A DNA stretch of 27,839 nucleotides, taken from NCBI GenBank assembly GCA_012512865.1, contig JAAZDH010000241.1:1-27839 (forward strand), in the 5' to 3' direction. The position numbers and the translations under genes were made by a program. The DNA comes from Clostridiaceae bacterium. Lineage in GTDB: Bacteria; Bacillota; Clostridia; Acetivibrionales; DUMC01. The notes below the pieces were generated by a model. It worked only from the letters and a program-made list of their open reading frames with translations. It made no database searches and was not told the DNA's origin. Positions 7,573 through 15,416 of this stretch are shown one piece after another; position 1 is the stretch's first letter, and each line of letters starts with the position of its first letter.

Positions 7573-9285
7573 ATGGAAAGGAAATATCAGCCCAAATGTG
7601 CATTAATCCATCACCCCGGAGCATTTTTTTACAACGGCCGTATTTACAGCATGGATAAGAAGAAAAGTACATATAAGGCAATGGCAGTTGAAGCAAGCGG
7701 GAAAATATTTGCGCTTGGTACAAGTGAAGAAATCCTGGCTTTAAGAGACAATGAAACATACATATATGACCTGGAAAACCATGCGGTTATCCCCGGCCTT
7801 GTTGACACCCATACCCATATATTCCAGGCAGGCTTAAGTGAACTGCATGAAGAGCAGTTTATACCGGTTTCAATAAAGGAGCTCCTGGAATGCATAAAGA
7901 AAAAGGTGCAGGTTGTAAAAGCAGGTGAGTGGATACACCTTCGCAATACTTACCCGACAAGGCTGGAAGAATACCGCTTTCCCACCCTGGAAGAATTAGA
8001 CGCCGTTGCGCCAAGCAACCCGGTCTACGTGGATGCCGCGTATGCAGGGCAGGCAAACAGTTGTGCGCTGCGGCTGCTCAACATTGATGAAAACACTCCT
8101 GGACCAGGGAATGGCAAATTCATAAGGGATAAATCAACCGGAAAGCTTACCGGTTTGCTTTTCTGCTGCGGTGATATAGTAAGAAAAGCTCTCACAACCA
8201 AAAACGACACTGTTGAAGATTTAGTCAAGGACATAAAGACGGGGTTTTTAAATATACAGGCAAATTATCACAAGTACGGGATTACATCCGTGGTCGATGC
8301 AATGACCGGTGAAGCTGACATTATGGCTCTCAACGAACTATACAAGGAAGGAAAACTGGGATTACGGACCATACTAACCGGAATGGTATCTTCACCTTCT
8401 TTACCCGCAGCGGAAGAAAACCTGGAAAGATTAAAGGGACTGGTTGCCCTGCCATGCGAATGGGGCAGATTATCTTTCTGCAAGGTAATGCTTGATGGCG
8501 GGATTTTGACGGGAACCGCTTATATGCGAAGGCCGTATAACGACACGATTGGAATATTTGGCATTAATTTCGATAACTTCAAGGGAATAATTAATTATAA
8601 CAGTTCCCGGTTAAAAGATATTATTGCCGTGGCCGTCAAAACAAATCTCCAGATGACGGCACACTGTATAGGAGATGCAGCCGCGGATATATTGCTCGAT
8701 GCCTATGAATCGTATCACAAGGAAAACAGCATTAAAGACAGGCGTTTTTCAATAATACATTGTGATTTTACGGACGAGGATACCCTGGAGAGAATAAAAA
8801 ACTTGAATTTATCAATTCTTTTCCAGCCTGCCTGGCACTACATGGACGGGGACATACTGGCCAAGGTGCTTGACAAGGAAACCATGGAAAGCTTTTTACC
8901 TTATAAAAAATATATAGACATGGGCATCCATGCTTCAGCCGGAAGCGACCACATGATAAAATATGACCCTGTTTTATCCCATAACCCGTATAACCCGTTC
9001 CTTTCCCTGTACAACATGGTAACCAGGAAAACAAGGCTAGGCAATATTATTGACGGCGCAAATTGTATATCCCGGCACGATGCATTAGCCATGTATACCA
9101 GCAAGGCTTCGTACATAAGCTTTGACGAAAACAATAAAGGCACCCTTGAAACGGGCAAATATGCCGATTTTACCGTTCTCTCCAAGGATTATTTCACTTG
9201 CCCGGAGGAAGATATAAAGGGTATACATTCCATCATGACGGTGGTAGGCGGGGATATCGTGTATCCTGCGATGAAGCCGGAATAA
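7573..9285 (+). CDS. YtcJ-like metal-dependent amidohydrolase (Amidohydro_3 family)
   Basis: The 570-residue protein is full length for COG1574 hydrolases. It has the N-terminal small beta domain (FFYNGRIYSMD), the metal ligands His80/His82 in GLVDTHTHI, a conserved Lys304 (CKVMLDGG) that is likely carbamylated, His364 (TAHCIGDAA), His396 (IIHCDF) and Asp459 (AGSDH). The C terminus returns to the beta domain (GTLETGKYADFTVLSKD). These enzymes hydrolyse amide or related C-N bonds in diverse small molecules; the substrate cannot be assigned. The ATG at 7573 has no good ribosome binding site and no in-frame TTG or GTG offers a better choice, so translation may be weak or the start uncertain. It is divergent from the LacI-family gene and probably controlled by it. 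Confidence 0.88.
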   Translation: MERKYQPKCALIHHPGAFFYNGRIYSMDKKKSTYKAMAVEASGKIFALGTSEEILALRDNETYIYDLENHAVIPGLVDTHTHIFQAGLSELHEEQFIPVSIKELLECIKKKVQVVKAGEWIHLRNTYPTRLEEYRFPTLEELDAVAPSNPVYVDAAYAGQANSCALRLLNIDENTPGPGNGKFIRDKSTGKLTGLLFCCGDIVRKALTTKNDTVEDLVKDIKTGFLNIQANYHKYGITSVVDAMTGEADIMALNELYKEGKLGLRTILTGMVSSPSLPAAEENLERLKGLVALPCEWGRLSFCKVMLDGGILTGTAYMRRPYNDTIGIFGINFDNFKGIINYNSSRLKDIIAVAVKTNLQMTAHCIGDAAADILLDAYESYHKENSIKDRRFSIIHCDFTDEDTLERIKNLNLSILFQPAWHYMDGDILAKVLDKETMESFLPYKKYIDMGIHASAGSDHMIKYDPVLSHNPYNPFLSLYNMVTRKTRLGNIIDGANCISRHDALAMYTSKASYISFDENNKGTLETGKYADFTVLSKDYFTCPEEDIKGIHSIMTVVGGDIVYPAMKPE

Positions 9286-9411
9286 GCCCGAATAAAGAGA
9301 ACATGTTGAAAATTATCATACCTATTGTGTATTTTTCAAAATGCCATTTTACAAACTTAATAGACATCCAGCACTAAAATGGCTGGTATACTCAATGTGA
9401 AAGTTACATAA

Positions 9412-9446
9412 AAAGAGCCTGCATATTCCTCGTTTGCAGGCTCTTT
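9412..9446. terminator. Bidirectional rho-independent terminator
   Basis: AAAGAGCCTGCA (9412-9423) pairs perfectly with TGCAGGCTCTTT (9435-9446) around an 11-nt loop. On the minus strand the stem runs into TTTTT just past the tRNA-Arg 3' end. On the plus strand it follows the amidohydrolase by about 125 nt. Confidence 0.75.
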
Positions 9447-9456
9447 CCTGGTATGT

Positions 9457-9531
9457 TGGTACGCCCAGCAGGAGTCGAACCCGCATCACCTGATCCGTAG
9501 TCAGGGACTTTATCCATTAAGCTATGGGCGC
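9457..9531 (-). tRNA. tRNA-Arg (anticodon ACG), CCA encoded
   Basis: The minus strand folds as a standard cloverleaf. The acceptor stem pairs GCGCCCA with TGGGCGT (first pair G-U). The anticodon stem is CCTGA/TCAGG with loop CTACGGA, giving ACG. The T arm has GGTTCGACTCC. The discriminator base A is followed by an encoded CCA. A34 should be edited to inosine by TadA. A terminator lies immediately downstream. No integrase or attachment-site duplication is seen beside it. Confidence 0.96.
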
Positions 9532-9590
9532 ATGCTTATTTTTCGCTGGCAAAACTTCGCTTATTTATATCTATATCCAATTTTTTATAT

Positions 9591-9619
9591 AATATAAAGA
9601 TTCACTTGCACAGTTTAAA
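9591..9619 (-). promoter_or_regulatory. Possible promoter for tRNA-Arg
   Basis: On the minus strand TTTAAA (9619-9614) and TATATT (9596-9591) are 17 nt apart, about 60 nt upstream of the mature tRNA. The -35 box is only 4 of 6 and the region is AT-rich, so this is tentative. Confidence 0.35.
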
Positions 9620-9697
9620 TGATAATACAAATAAGCAAAAAAATCAACCCGGCTGCAATAATCTTATGCTAAATTGTCAAGGCAAGGTTTATACTTT

Positions 9698-9727
9698 TTG
9701 AATTATGGCAATTGTATATGATATAAT
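9698..9727 (+). promoter_or_regulatory. Probable sigma-A promoter for the DnaD/DnaC pair
   Basis: TTGAAT (9698-9703) and a perfect TATAAT (9722-9727) are separated by 18 nt. The leader to the TTG start at 9906 would be about 170 nt and contains the repeats at 9772-9870. Confidence 0.6.
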
Positions 9728-9771
9728 TGGTAATGTAATTGGCAGTATGATGCAATTTGTAACCGGTAATT

Positions 9772-9870
9772 GATTTGCCGATTGCTGTTTAAAATAAACA
9801 AGCACAATTCGGCTCAGAAAAGAGAGGGCCCTTGGCAAATGGATTTGCCCAATTGCCGTTTAAAATTAAC
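9772..9870. repeat. Direct repeat and near-palindrome in the dnaD leader
   Basis: Segments 9772-9799 and 9842-9870 match over about 28 nt, with GATTTGCC, ATTGC and GTTTAAAAT shared, offset by 70 bp. Between them GGCAAAT (9834-9840) and ATTTGCC (9843-9849) form a perfect inverted repeat two bases apart, within a larger imperfect palindrome. This could be an operator or leader structure. Confidence 0.5.
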
Positions 9871-9905
9871 GGCTATTTTAACACTTGTAAAAGGAGATGT
9901 TTGCT

Positions 9906-10892
9906 TTGTATTTCCAGGAATATAAATCAATTTTATACTCTGACACCCTGGTGCCCGACATATTCATAAGCGAATATCTTCCTTCCATGCCTTGCGAGCA
10001 GGTAAAAGTATACTTGTATTGCCTTTTTCTAAGCAAACATAACAAAAACGCCACAACCGAGGACCTGTCAAAAAAGCTGGAGATGGATTACGATGCCGTA
10101 AGCAATGCAATTTCTGCCCTCATCAATCTTGGCATAATGGAGAGGAAAGATAATACCTTAAAAATAGTAGATTTGAAGGAAAAGGAGATTAACAAGATAT
10201 ACCGCAGGAAAACAACTTCTACGCCCGAAGAGGCTATTCTAAGCTCCGAAAGAAGCACAAAGAGAAGGGAAACGATCAAGGCAATCAATGATAACTTTTT
10301 CCAGGGGGTTATGTCTCCTTCCTGGTACACCACCATAGATGCATGGTTTGACAAGTACAAGTTTGAAGAAGATGTAATGTATGCCCTTTTCCAACACTGC
10401 TATGATTACAAGGGCTTATCACCTTCGTACATAGAAAAGGTGGCCGACAACTGGCACAGTAAGAATATTGTAAACAGCTTCGACCTTGATTCATATTTTA
10501 TTCAATACCAAAAGATAAAGGATATTAAGCAAAAAATAGGAAAAAAATTGAAGCTCGGCAGGCTCCTCACGGAATATGAAGAGGAATTCGTTGAAAAATG
10601 GGTCGAGGACTTTGGCTTTGACTTTGAAATAATTGATATTGCATTAAAGAAAACCACCGCAAAAACCAATCCTAATTTTAATTACATACATGCAATTTTG
10701 AAAGATTGGGCGGAAAAAAGGCTTAAAACCAAGGAAGAAATCATTGAATACGAACGGGAGAAAAAGCAACAGAAAAGGCCTATTAAAAAGAAAGACGAAG
10801 AAAACCCCCCCGTACCCAGGTACGGTGATTTTAAACAGAGAGAATACGATGAAGAATATTTCGAGAACTTTTTTGATAACGTTGAGAAGTAG
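9906..10892 (+). CDS. DnaD-like primosomal replication protein
   Basis: The N terminus (about 1-90) is a winged-helix DnaB/DnaD-type domain (PCEQVKVYLYCLFLSKH, then LINLGIMERKDN). It is followed by two helical DnaD/DnaB_2 modules, the first around SPSWYTTIDAWFDKYKF and the second around LLTEYEEEFVEKWVEDFGF with the INYIHAIL-like motif seen here as FNYIHAILKDW. These proteins remodel DNA and help load the helicase during replication restart and initiation. A nearby ATG at 9897 directly abuts AAGGAG with no spacing, while the in-frame TTG at 9906 lies 9 nt after it, so TTG is the likely start. A DnaC-like loader follows after 9 nt, making a two-gene primosome operon common in Clostridia. Confidence 0.9.
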   Translation: MYFQEYKSILYSDTLVPDIFISEYLPSMPCEQVKVYLYCLFLSKHNKNATTEDLSKKLEMDYDAVSNAISALINLGIMERKDNTLKIVDLKEKEINKIYRRKTTSTPEEAILSSERSTKRRETIKAINDNFFQGVMSPSWYTTIDAWFDKYKFEEDVMYALFQHCYDYKGLSPSYIEKVADNWHSKNIVNSFDLDSYFIQYQKIKDIKQKIGKKLKLGRLLTEYEEEFVEKWVEDFGFDFEIIDIALKKTTAKTNPNFNYIHAILKDWAEKRLKTKEEIIEYEREKKQQKRPIKKKDEENPPVPRYGDFKQREYDEEYFENFFDNVEK

Positions 10893-10901
10893 GTAGAGCG
10901 T

Positions 10902-11924
10902 ATGAATGAAAATATACACAACCTGATAAAAACCGAATATGAAAAAAAACGAAAGCTAGCATATGACAAGCTGTTGGAGAAAAAGAAAAAAATATATAAT
11001 GTCATACCTGAATTGGCGGAATTGGAAGATAAAATCCATGCAGCAGGCCTTGCATACGGCAAGCTGATACTTTCGGGTAAAAAATCATGGGATACCGAGG
11101 CTTCATCCTTGCTTTTGGACATGGAGAAATATAAGAACAGAAAAATACAACTGCTTAAAGACAATAATTACTCCCAGGACTACCTGGAACCTGAGTATGA
11201 ATGTAAAAAATGTAATGATACCGGTTTTGTCAATGATGGCGGGATCATGGCAAAATGTCACTGCTACCGCCAGAAGTTGATTAATTACTTGTATGACCAA
11301 TCCAACTTGAGCCTTGTTAAATTTGAGAATTTTGACACGTTTAATGAAAACTACTACCCGGATGCCGCAGACGAAAAAAAGTACGGGATAAAAGTGTCCC
11401 CGAGGGAAAATATACTGAAAATAAAGGAAAGATGCCTTGATTTTATAAACAACTTTGATTCGCCCGGTGAAAAGAACCTGTTTTTCAGCGGCCCTACGGG
11501 CGTAGGGAAAACCTTCATGGCAAGCTGTATAGCCAGGGAACTGCTTAACAAGGGGAAGCCAGTCCTCTACCAGACCGCCCCGGTGCTGTTCACTACAATA
11601 AATGAGTATAAATACGGGTTCCCCGGCAACGAGGGATTTGCTAACGATACTGCCTACAGGAATATTTTTGAAGTTGAGCTTCTCATTATTGACGACCTTG
11701 GAATAGAGCCGACAAGCGCGGCAAGATACGCCGAGCTTTTAACCATACTCGATACACGCCATTCGAATAACCTTACCCGCCCCTGCAAAACCATAATTGC
11801 AACCAATATAGGGCCAAAACAGTTGTACGATTACTATACCGAAAGGGTAATGTCCCGCATAACAGGCTATTTTGACAGGTTGATATTTGCAGGAGAAGAT
11901 ATCAGGGCAATAAAAAGGCGTTAA
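10902..11924 (+). CDS. DnaC/DnaI-like helicase loader AAA+ ATPase
   Basis: The 340-residue protein has an N-terminal helical region, then a four-cysteine zinc-ribbon-like motif (Cys101, Cys104, Cys119, Cys121; YECKKCNDTGF and CHCYRQK). The AAA+ core has Walker A GPTGVGKT (197-204), Walker B LLIIDDLG (260-267), sensor I Asn302 (IIATNIG) and an arginine-rich ERVMSRI segment that fits the Arg finger. This layout matches DnaI/DnaC loaders that deliver the replicative helicase, not transposon IstB proteins, given the DnaD partner immediately upstream. The stop codon lies one base from the end of the convergent CPBP gene, with no terminator between them. Confidence 0.92.
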   Translation: MNENIHNLIKTEYEKKRKLAYDKLLEKKKKIYNVIPELAELEDKIHAAGLAYGKLILSGKKSWDTEASSLLLDMEKYKNRKIQLLKDNNYSQDYLEPEYECKKCNDTGFVNDGGIMAKCHCYRQKLINYLYDQSNLSLVKFENFDTFNENYYPDAADEKKYGIKVSPRENILKIKERCLDFINNFDSPGEKNLFFSGPTGVGKTFMASCIARELLNKGKPVLYQTAPVLFTTINEYKYGFPGNEGFANDTAYRNIFEVELLIIDDLGIEPTSAARYAELLTILDTRHSNNLTRPCKTIIATNIGPKQLYDYYTERVMSRITGYFDRLIFAGEDIRAIKRR

Positions 11925-11925
11925 A

Positions 11926-12984
11926 TTATGCCCCGATAAGTTCCAGGATAATCTTTGCCGCCTGGCTGCCGAAGCCCTTTAGTGCAATTCCCTGCAAGAA
12001 ATACATTGCAATTATCAATAACAAGCCAGGAAGAAAAGCCAGGAATTCCCATTTTTTTACCTTTTCCCTCCTGGCAGCTTTTGCAGCTTCCTTCTTCGTA
12101 TTTTTTACCAGGGCATAGAGTAAAGCGACCAATATAAATACGCATGTTGCTATAGTTACTATCCATAATACGATGACAGCAAGCATCTGCTCCGCAGACA
12201 TGTCACCGAATATTTCGAAGAAGGACTCCAGCTCCGTTACTTCTACATTCTGCTCAAATGAAGCCGGGCCTGAAATGCTCGATAATTTATTTGCCGCAAA
12301 TGTAACAAGGACCCCGAACGTATTGTTTAAAAAATGTGCGAATATCCCGCTGAAAAGGGAATTCGTCCTGTATACCAAAAAACCTATAATTATGCCAAGG
12401 ACAAAAGTGCCAAGCAGCCTTTCAAATTGTACATGCATTATACTAAAGAGAAATGCCGCAAGAGTAATGGATACCGCTACTCCAAGCTTCTCAAGCCCTC
12501 TCTGGATGGCTCCCCTGAAAAAAACTTCTTCGCATACGCCTGCAACCAGGCCAACGGTAAGGGTATTTACAAGAAGCCCTTCCAGGTTTGTTGCGGCAGG
12601 GGGTTGGACTATGATTGACCTGCCAAAAATATGATCCACAAGCCATATATTTATTATATTGAACATTCCAGCAACGGGTATGGAAAAAACCATGATGCAA
12701 AAAACCAGGAAAAGGTTGAATAAATCCACTTTATTAAGTCTTAGCACTTTTTTCAACTCGTACCTGGATATTGCCAGTACTATTATCGTAGGAAGCAAAA
12801 TGAGCGCAGTTTCCGTGATTATTATTCCTGAATAGAAATTAATCGACTGCGCCATGGTTCCGAAAAATAAAAAAAGAAAAACTACTATTGAATAAAGCAG
12901 TCCTGCCGTAAATACACCAGGATAACGGGTGCCTTCCCCTTCCGGGTTTTCGGCGTATAATCCGTCCCTATCAAGCAATTCCAA
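11926..12984 (-). CDS. CPBP-family intramembrane metalloprotease (Abi domain)
   Basis: The 352-residue membrane protein has about eight hydrophobic segments and the CPBP (CAAX protease and bacteriocin-processing) motifs: Glu152-Glu153 and Arg157 (CEEVFFRG), His184 (FSIMHVQ) and His217 with Asn220/221 (AHFLNNTFG). These residues form the Rce1-like glutamate-histidine active site. It starts at TTG (12984) 9 nt after AAGGGGG. The C-terminal tail is Lys/Arg-rich (KKEAAKAARREKVKKW) before a final helix, an extension beyond the core domain. In bacteria such proteins have roles from bacteriocin self-immunity to membrane-protein cleavage; no bacteriocin precursor is visible nearby, so the role is open. 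Confidence 0.88.
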   Translation of the reverse strand: MELLDRDGLYAENPEGEGTRYPGVFTAGLLYSIVVFLFLFFGTMAQSINFYSGIIITETALILLPTIIVLAISRYELKKVLRLNKVDLFNLFLVFCIMVFSIPVAGMFNIINIWLVDHIFGRSIIVQPPAATNLEGLLVNTLTVGLVAGVCEEVFFRGAIQRGLEKLGVAVSITLAAFLFSIMHVQFERLLGTFVLGIIIGFLVYRTNSLFSGIFAHFLNNTFGVLVTFAANKLSSISGPASFEQNVEVTELESFFEIFGDMSAEQMLAVIVLWIVTIATCVFILVALLYALVKNTKKEAAKAARREKVKKWEFLAFLPGLLLIIAMYFLQGIALKGFGSQAAKIILELIGA

Positions 12985-13128
12985 GAAAGATACCCCCTTC
13001 TAAACTTTAAACAAAAACCATCCAGGAGCCAGGAGGACATTACCCGATGAAAAAAAGCATATTTTTTTATATAATAGCATTTATTCATAGTATATGCAAT
13101 TAAATATATTACATGCATTATATATACT

Positions 13129-13222
13129 GCCGTACAATTTATACAATTAAACGAACTCCAACAAAAGCGGTAAAGGTGCGGATTCACAATTTAATTGCAG
13201 CCGTACAATTTATCTAATTAAA
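13129..13222. repeat. 23-bp direct repeat, 71-bp offset, upstream of the CPBP gene
   Basis: GCCGTACAATTTAT followed by (AC/CT)AATTAAA occurs at 13129-13151 and 13200-13222 with two differences. It lies in the 250-nt AT-rich spacer (12985-13234) between ypeB and the CPBP gene. No terminator or ORF is evident there. Confidence 0.6.
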
Positions 13223-13234
13223 GCATTTTCTCCT

Positions 13235-14626
13235 TTACATTGTTAAAATACCGTTTGGTGTGTCTATTATAACCAAAACATTTTCTTCCCTGCCTGTCAG
13301 TGCATTGATGTAAATGATAAAATCCTGGTTGTTAAACCTTCCCTTAAATTCATACGTGAACAACTCGGTTTTATAATCAGTGGGTATAATTGCAAGCCCT
13401 GAACTCACTATATTCACGCGCCTGTTTATTTTGGCCAGTGCCTGCTCTTTTGTAACCTTGGGAGAAGGGATATCCCTTGTCCTATGGGATGAAAGGTAGC
13501 CCTTTGCCTCCAATCCTATTACCTCACCGGTATCAAGGGCTACCTTCAGTTTTACAAGGTCAGGATATACTACAACGTCACCCTGCTTATATGCATAGTT
13601 AATCGTGGCCGTGTTATCTTCACTTAAATAATAAGTATCAACCATGGTGTCAAACCCCCTGCTTTCAAGGAAAGCTTTTCCCATTTCCTTGGCCTTGTCG
13701 ATGTCAATCTTTTTTTCACTGACCGGCCTGTTATAAATCATCCAGAAGGGATGCCCTCCCTTTTGTGTCACATCGATGACGGCAGTTTGGTCTTCCGGAA
13801 CGTTTTTGAATTTCACGGTAAAACTGTAAGTCCTGATTGGATCCGTATCATTTTTCGAAGTATTTTCAACGGATTCCACCCTGTCCTTGCCGAAGAAATC
13901 AATCACTCTTTGTTTCGCCTGTTCTACATCCAGCATATCCCCTGTTATGCCCTTGGGTTCTGCGGTAGCAAGATGGTCCGAAAAGGGCCCGTCGTATATC
14001 AGCTCCGGGTACTCCTGGAAGGTCTTGTCTATGTTTTCAAACTGCCCGGCTGTCACATTTGCGGATGCCCTCCTGAATATGCCGGGACCTTTTTGTTCCA
14101 GTTCCCTCCACTTAATTCTTCCCGAGCTAATTTGCCCCTGGAGTTCATCCAGGCTCCTGTTGAGGGCTGCTGCATATCCATACAGGTTTTCAATGGTGTT
14201 ATACTGTTCATCGGTTAAGTCATTCCCCCCCATAAGGCTGTTATTCAAGGAATATGAATAATCTCCCACCTGGGTTAGAAACTTGGAGGTGTTAGCCAGT
14301 ATGTTTTGTTCAACGGGGAGCTGTCCAAGATAAGCCTGGGCAAAATTTGCCTGTCTCCATGCTTCCTGCAAGATTGAAGCCGTTTTTTCAGGGGTTGATG
14401 TTACCAGGGATTTTATTAGCAGCATTTCAACGTTGTTGACATACCCTATCATGTCGTAAAGTGCCCTGTTATACTGGTTATCCAGCTGCTGCCTCAAGTT
14501 TGCGCCGTTCTTGTACTGGTACAAGCCCCATATCGAGATTGCCCCGATTACTGCTATGACTATGCTGTACATTTTTCTATCGCTCAATCTTCTTTTGTAA
14601 TCCTGCAGTTTTTCCCTGAAACCCAA
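13235..14626 (-). CDS. ypeB: Germination protein YpeB
   Basis: A single N-terminal membrane helix (MYSIVIAVIGAISIWGLYQY) is followed by a long extracytoplasmic helical region (NRALYDMIGYVNNVEMLLIKSL onward). C-terminal PepSY/YPEB repeats include KEMGKAFLESRGF, DTGEVIGLEAKGYLSSH and YEFKGRFNNQDFIIYINALTG. At about 463 residues it has the full length of Bacillus YpeB. YpeB stabilises and localises the cortex lytic enzyme SleB in the spore, and sleB lies directly upstream on the same strand. An ATG at 14650 precedes an AAAGGAGG site, so it is probably not used. The TTG at 14626, 10 nt after GGAGG, is the better start. Expression in the forespore under sigma-G is expected from the family. Confidence 0.93.
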   Translation of the reverse strand: MGFREKLQDYKRRLSDRKMYSIVIAVIGAISIWGLYQYKNGANLRQQLDNQYNRALYDMIGYVNNVEMLLIKSLVTSTPEKTASILQEAWRQANFAQAYLGQLPVEQNILANTSKFLTQVGDYSYSLNNSLMGGNDLTDEQYNTIENLYGYAAALNRSLDELQGQISSGRIKWRELEQKGPGIFRRASANVTAGQFENIDKTFQEYPELIYDGPFSDHLATAEPKGITGDMLDVEQAKQRVIDFFGKDRVESVENTSKNDTDPIRTYSFTVKFKNVPEDQTAVIDVTQKGGHPFWMIYNRPVSEKKIDIDKAKEMGKAFLESRGFDTMVDTYYLSEDNTATINYAYKQGDVVVYPDLVKLKVALDTGEVIGLEAKGYLSSHRTRDIPSPKVTKEQALAKINRRVNIVSSGLAIIPTDYKTELFTYEFKGRFNNQDFIIYINALTGREENVLVIIDTPNGILTM

Positions 14627-14655
14627 GAAAACCATTCCTCCTTTAGGCATCCTTG

Positions 14656-14687
14656 TATTTGTGCCTTAACATTATATTTGTGCCTTA
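14656..14687. repeat. Tandem 13-bp repeat in the ypeB leader
   Basis: TATTTGTGCCTTA occurs exactly at 14656-14668 and 14675-14687 (19-bp period). On the minus strand these are TAAGGCACAAATA copies immediately upstream of the ypeB ribosome binding site, each resembling a weak Shine-Dalgarno site. Confidence 0.6.
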
Positions 14688-14801
14688 CTTTTATACTTTA
14701 TTTCCTGTTTTTTATTTAATGTTATTAAACGGCTAGGCTCTATTCAACCGTAGTTTTAAAGTTATTAATATCTTTCTAATAAAGGTTTCCGCTTTTTTTA
14801 C

Positions 14802-15296
14802 TTACTTTCCAAAATAATGCTTTCCGATCTTCTTTACGATTTGTCTGCTCCATATCCATTTGCTCGTGGCCGTGGCAGGATTCCAGTAGTATAAGCACCC
14901 GTTCGTGGGATCCCAGCCGTTTAGAGCATCCCTGGCCGCTTTTACCACGGTCGAGTTAGGATCAATGGGTACATTTATCTGCCCGTCCGATACTGCCGTA
15001 AATGCCCCGGGCTGGTATATCACGCCGGCTATCGTTTTTGGAAACCGCGGGTCCCTGGTCCTGTTTATTATTACGGCTCCAACGGCCACCTGCCCTTCAT
15101 ACGGTTCCCCCCTTGCTTCACCGTTAATAGCCCTTGCCAGGAGTTGCTCATCACTGATTCCCCTACCCTGGGCATACACTCTTCCGCTATTGAAAAAATT
15201 GTTAAAATTAAAAAATCCAGTTTCATCACCGAGCAGCAATGCAAGTAAAGCAATAAACATAAATAATGCCGTGGCAAGTATTACCGCTTTTCTCAA
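14802..15296 (-). CDS. sleB: Spore cortex-lytic cell wall hydrolase SleB-like
   Basis: An N-terminal signal or anchor helix (AVILATALFMFIALLALLLG) leads into a Hydrolase_2 (SleB) domain: ISDEQLLARAINGEARGEPY carries the catalytic glutamate of the NGEARGE motif, followed by VGAVIINRTRDPRFP, QPGAFTAVSDGQI and GCLYYWNPATATSKW. SleB is a lytic transglycosylase that cuts spore cortex peptidoglycan during germination. The N-terminal peptidoglycan-binding repeat of Bacillus SleB is absent, giving a short form of about 164 residues seen in many Clostridia. An ATG at 15305 directly touches AGGAGG; the in-frame TTG at 15296 has proper 9-nt spacing and is preferred. ypeB follows 150 nt downstream on the same strand. 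No convincing sigma-A promoter is seen in the 110-nt spacer before it. Confidence 0.92.
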   Translation of the reverse strand: MRKAVILATALFMFIALLALLLGDETGFFNFNNFFNSGRVYAQGRGISDEQLLARAINGEARGEPYEGQVAVGAVIINRTRDPRFPKTIAGVIYQPGAFTAVSDGQINVPIDPNSTVVKAARDALNGWDPTNGCLYYWNPATATSKWIWSRQIVKKIGKHYFGK

Positions 15297-15416
15297 TAGT
15301 TTCATCCTCCTCTACAACTAATATTTTTTTCATTTTAGAAAAAAATATGCATGAGGGTTCATGTTGATAATGGATACACATGTGCAATGCATGTATTGTT
15401 AACAGGGGTGATATTC

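Noticed and set aside
9457..9531. tRNA-Arg as an integration site for a mobile element
   Set aside because: No integrase, no duplicated tRNA 3' end and no phage-like genes lie on either side; flanking genes are ordinary.
10902..11924. IstB transposition helper
   Set aside because: The zinc-ribbon-like cysteines and the adjacent DnaD-like gene fit a DnaC/DnaI helicase loader, and no IstA transposase is nearby.
11926..12984. CPBP protein as a phage-defence or bacteriocin-immunity system
   Set aside because: No bacteriocin precursor, peptide exporter or toxin partner is adjacent; the gene stands alone between replication and germination genes.
14651..14801. Riboswitch in the sleB-ypeB spacer
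   Set aside because: Only a short tandem repeat is visible; no multi-stem fold or known aptamer consensus was found.
15306..15416. Sigma-G promoter for sleB
   Set aside because: A GCATA box and an AATATTA box exist on the minus strand, but the spacing of about 20 nt is too long for a confident call.
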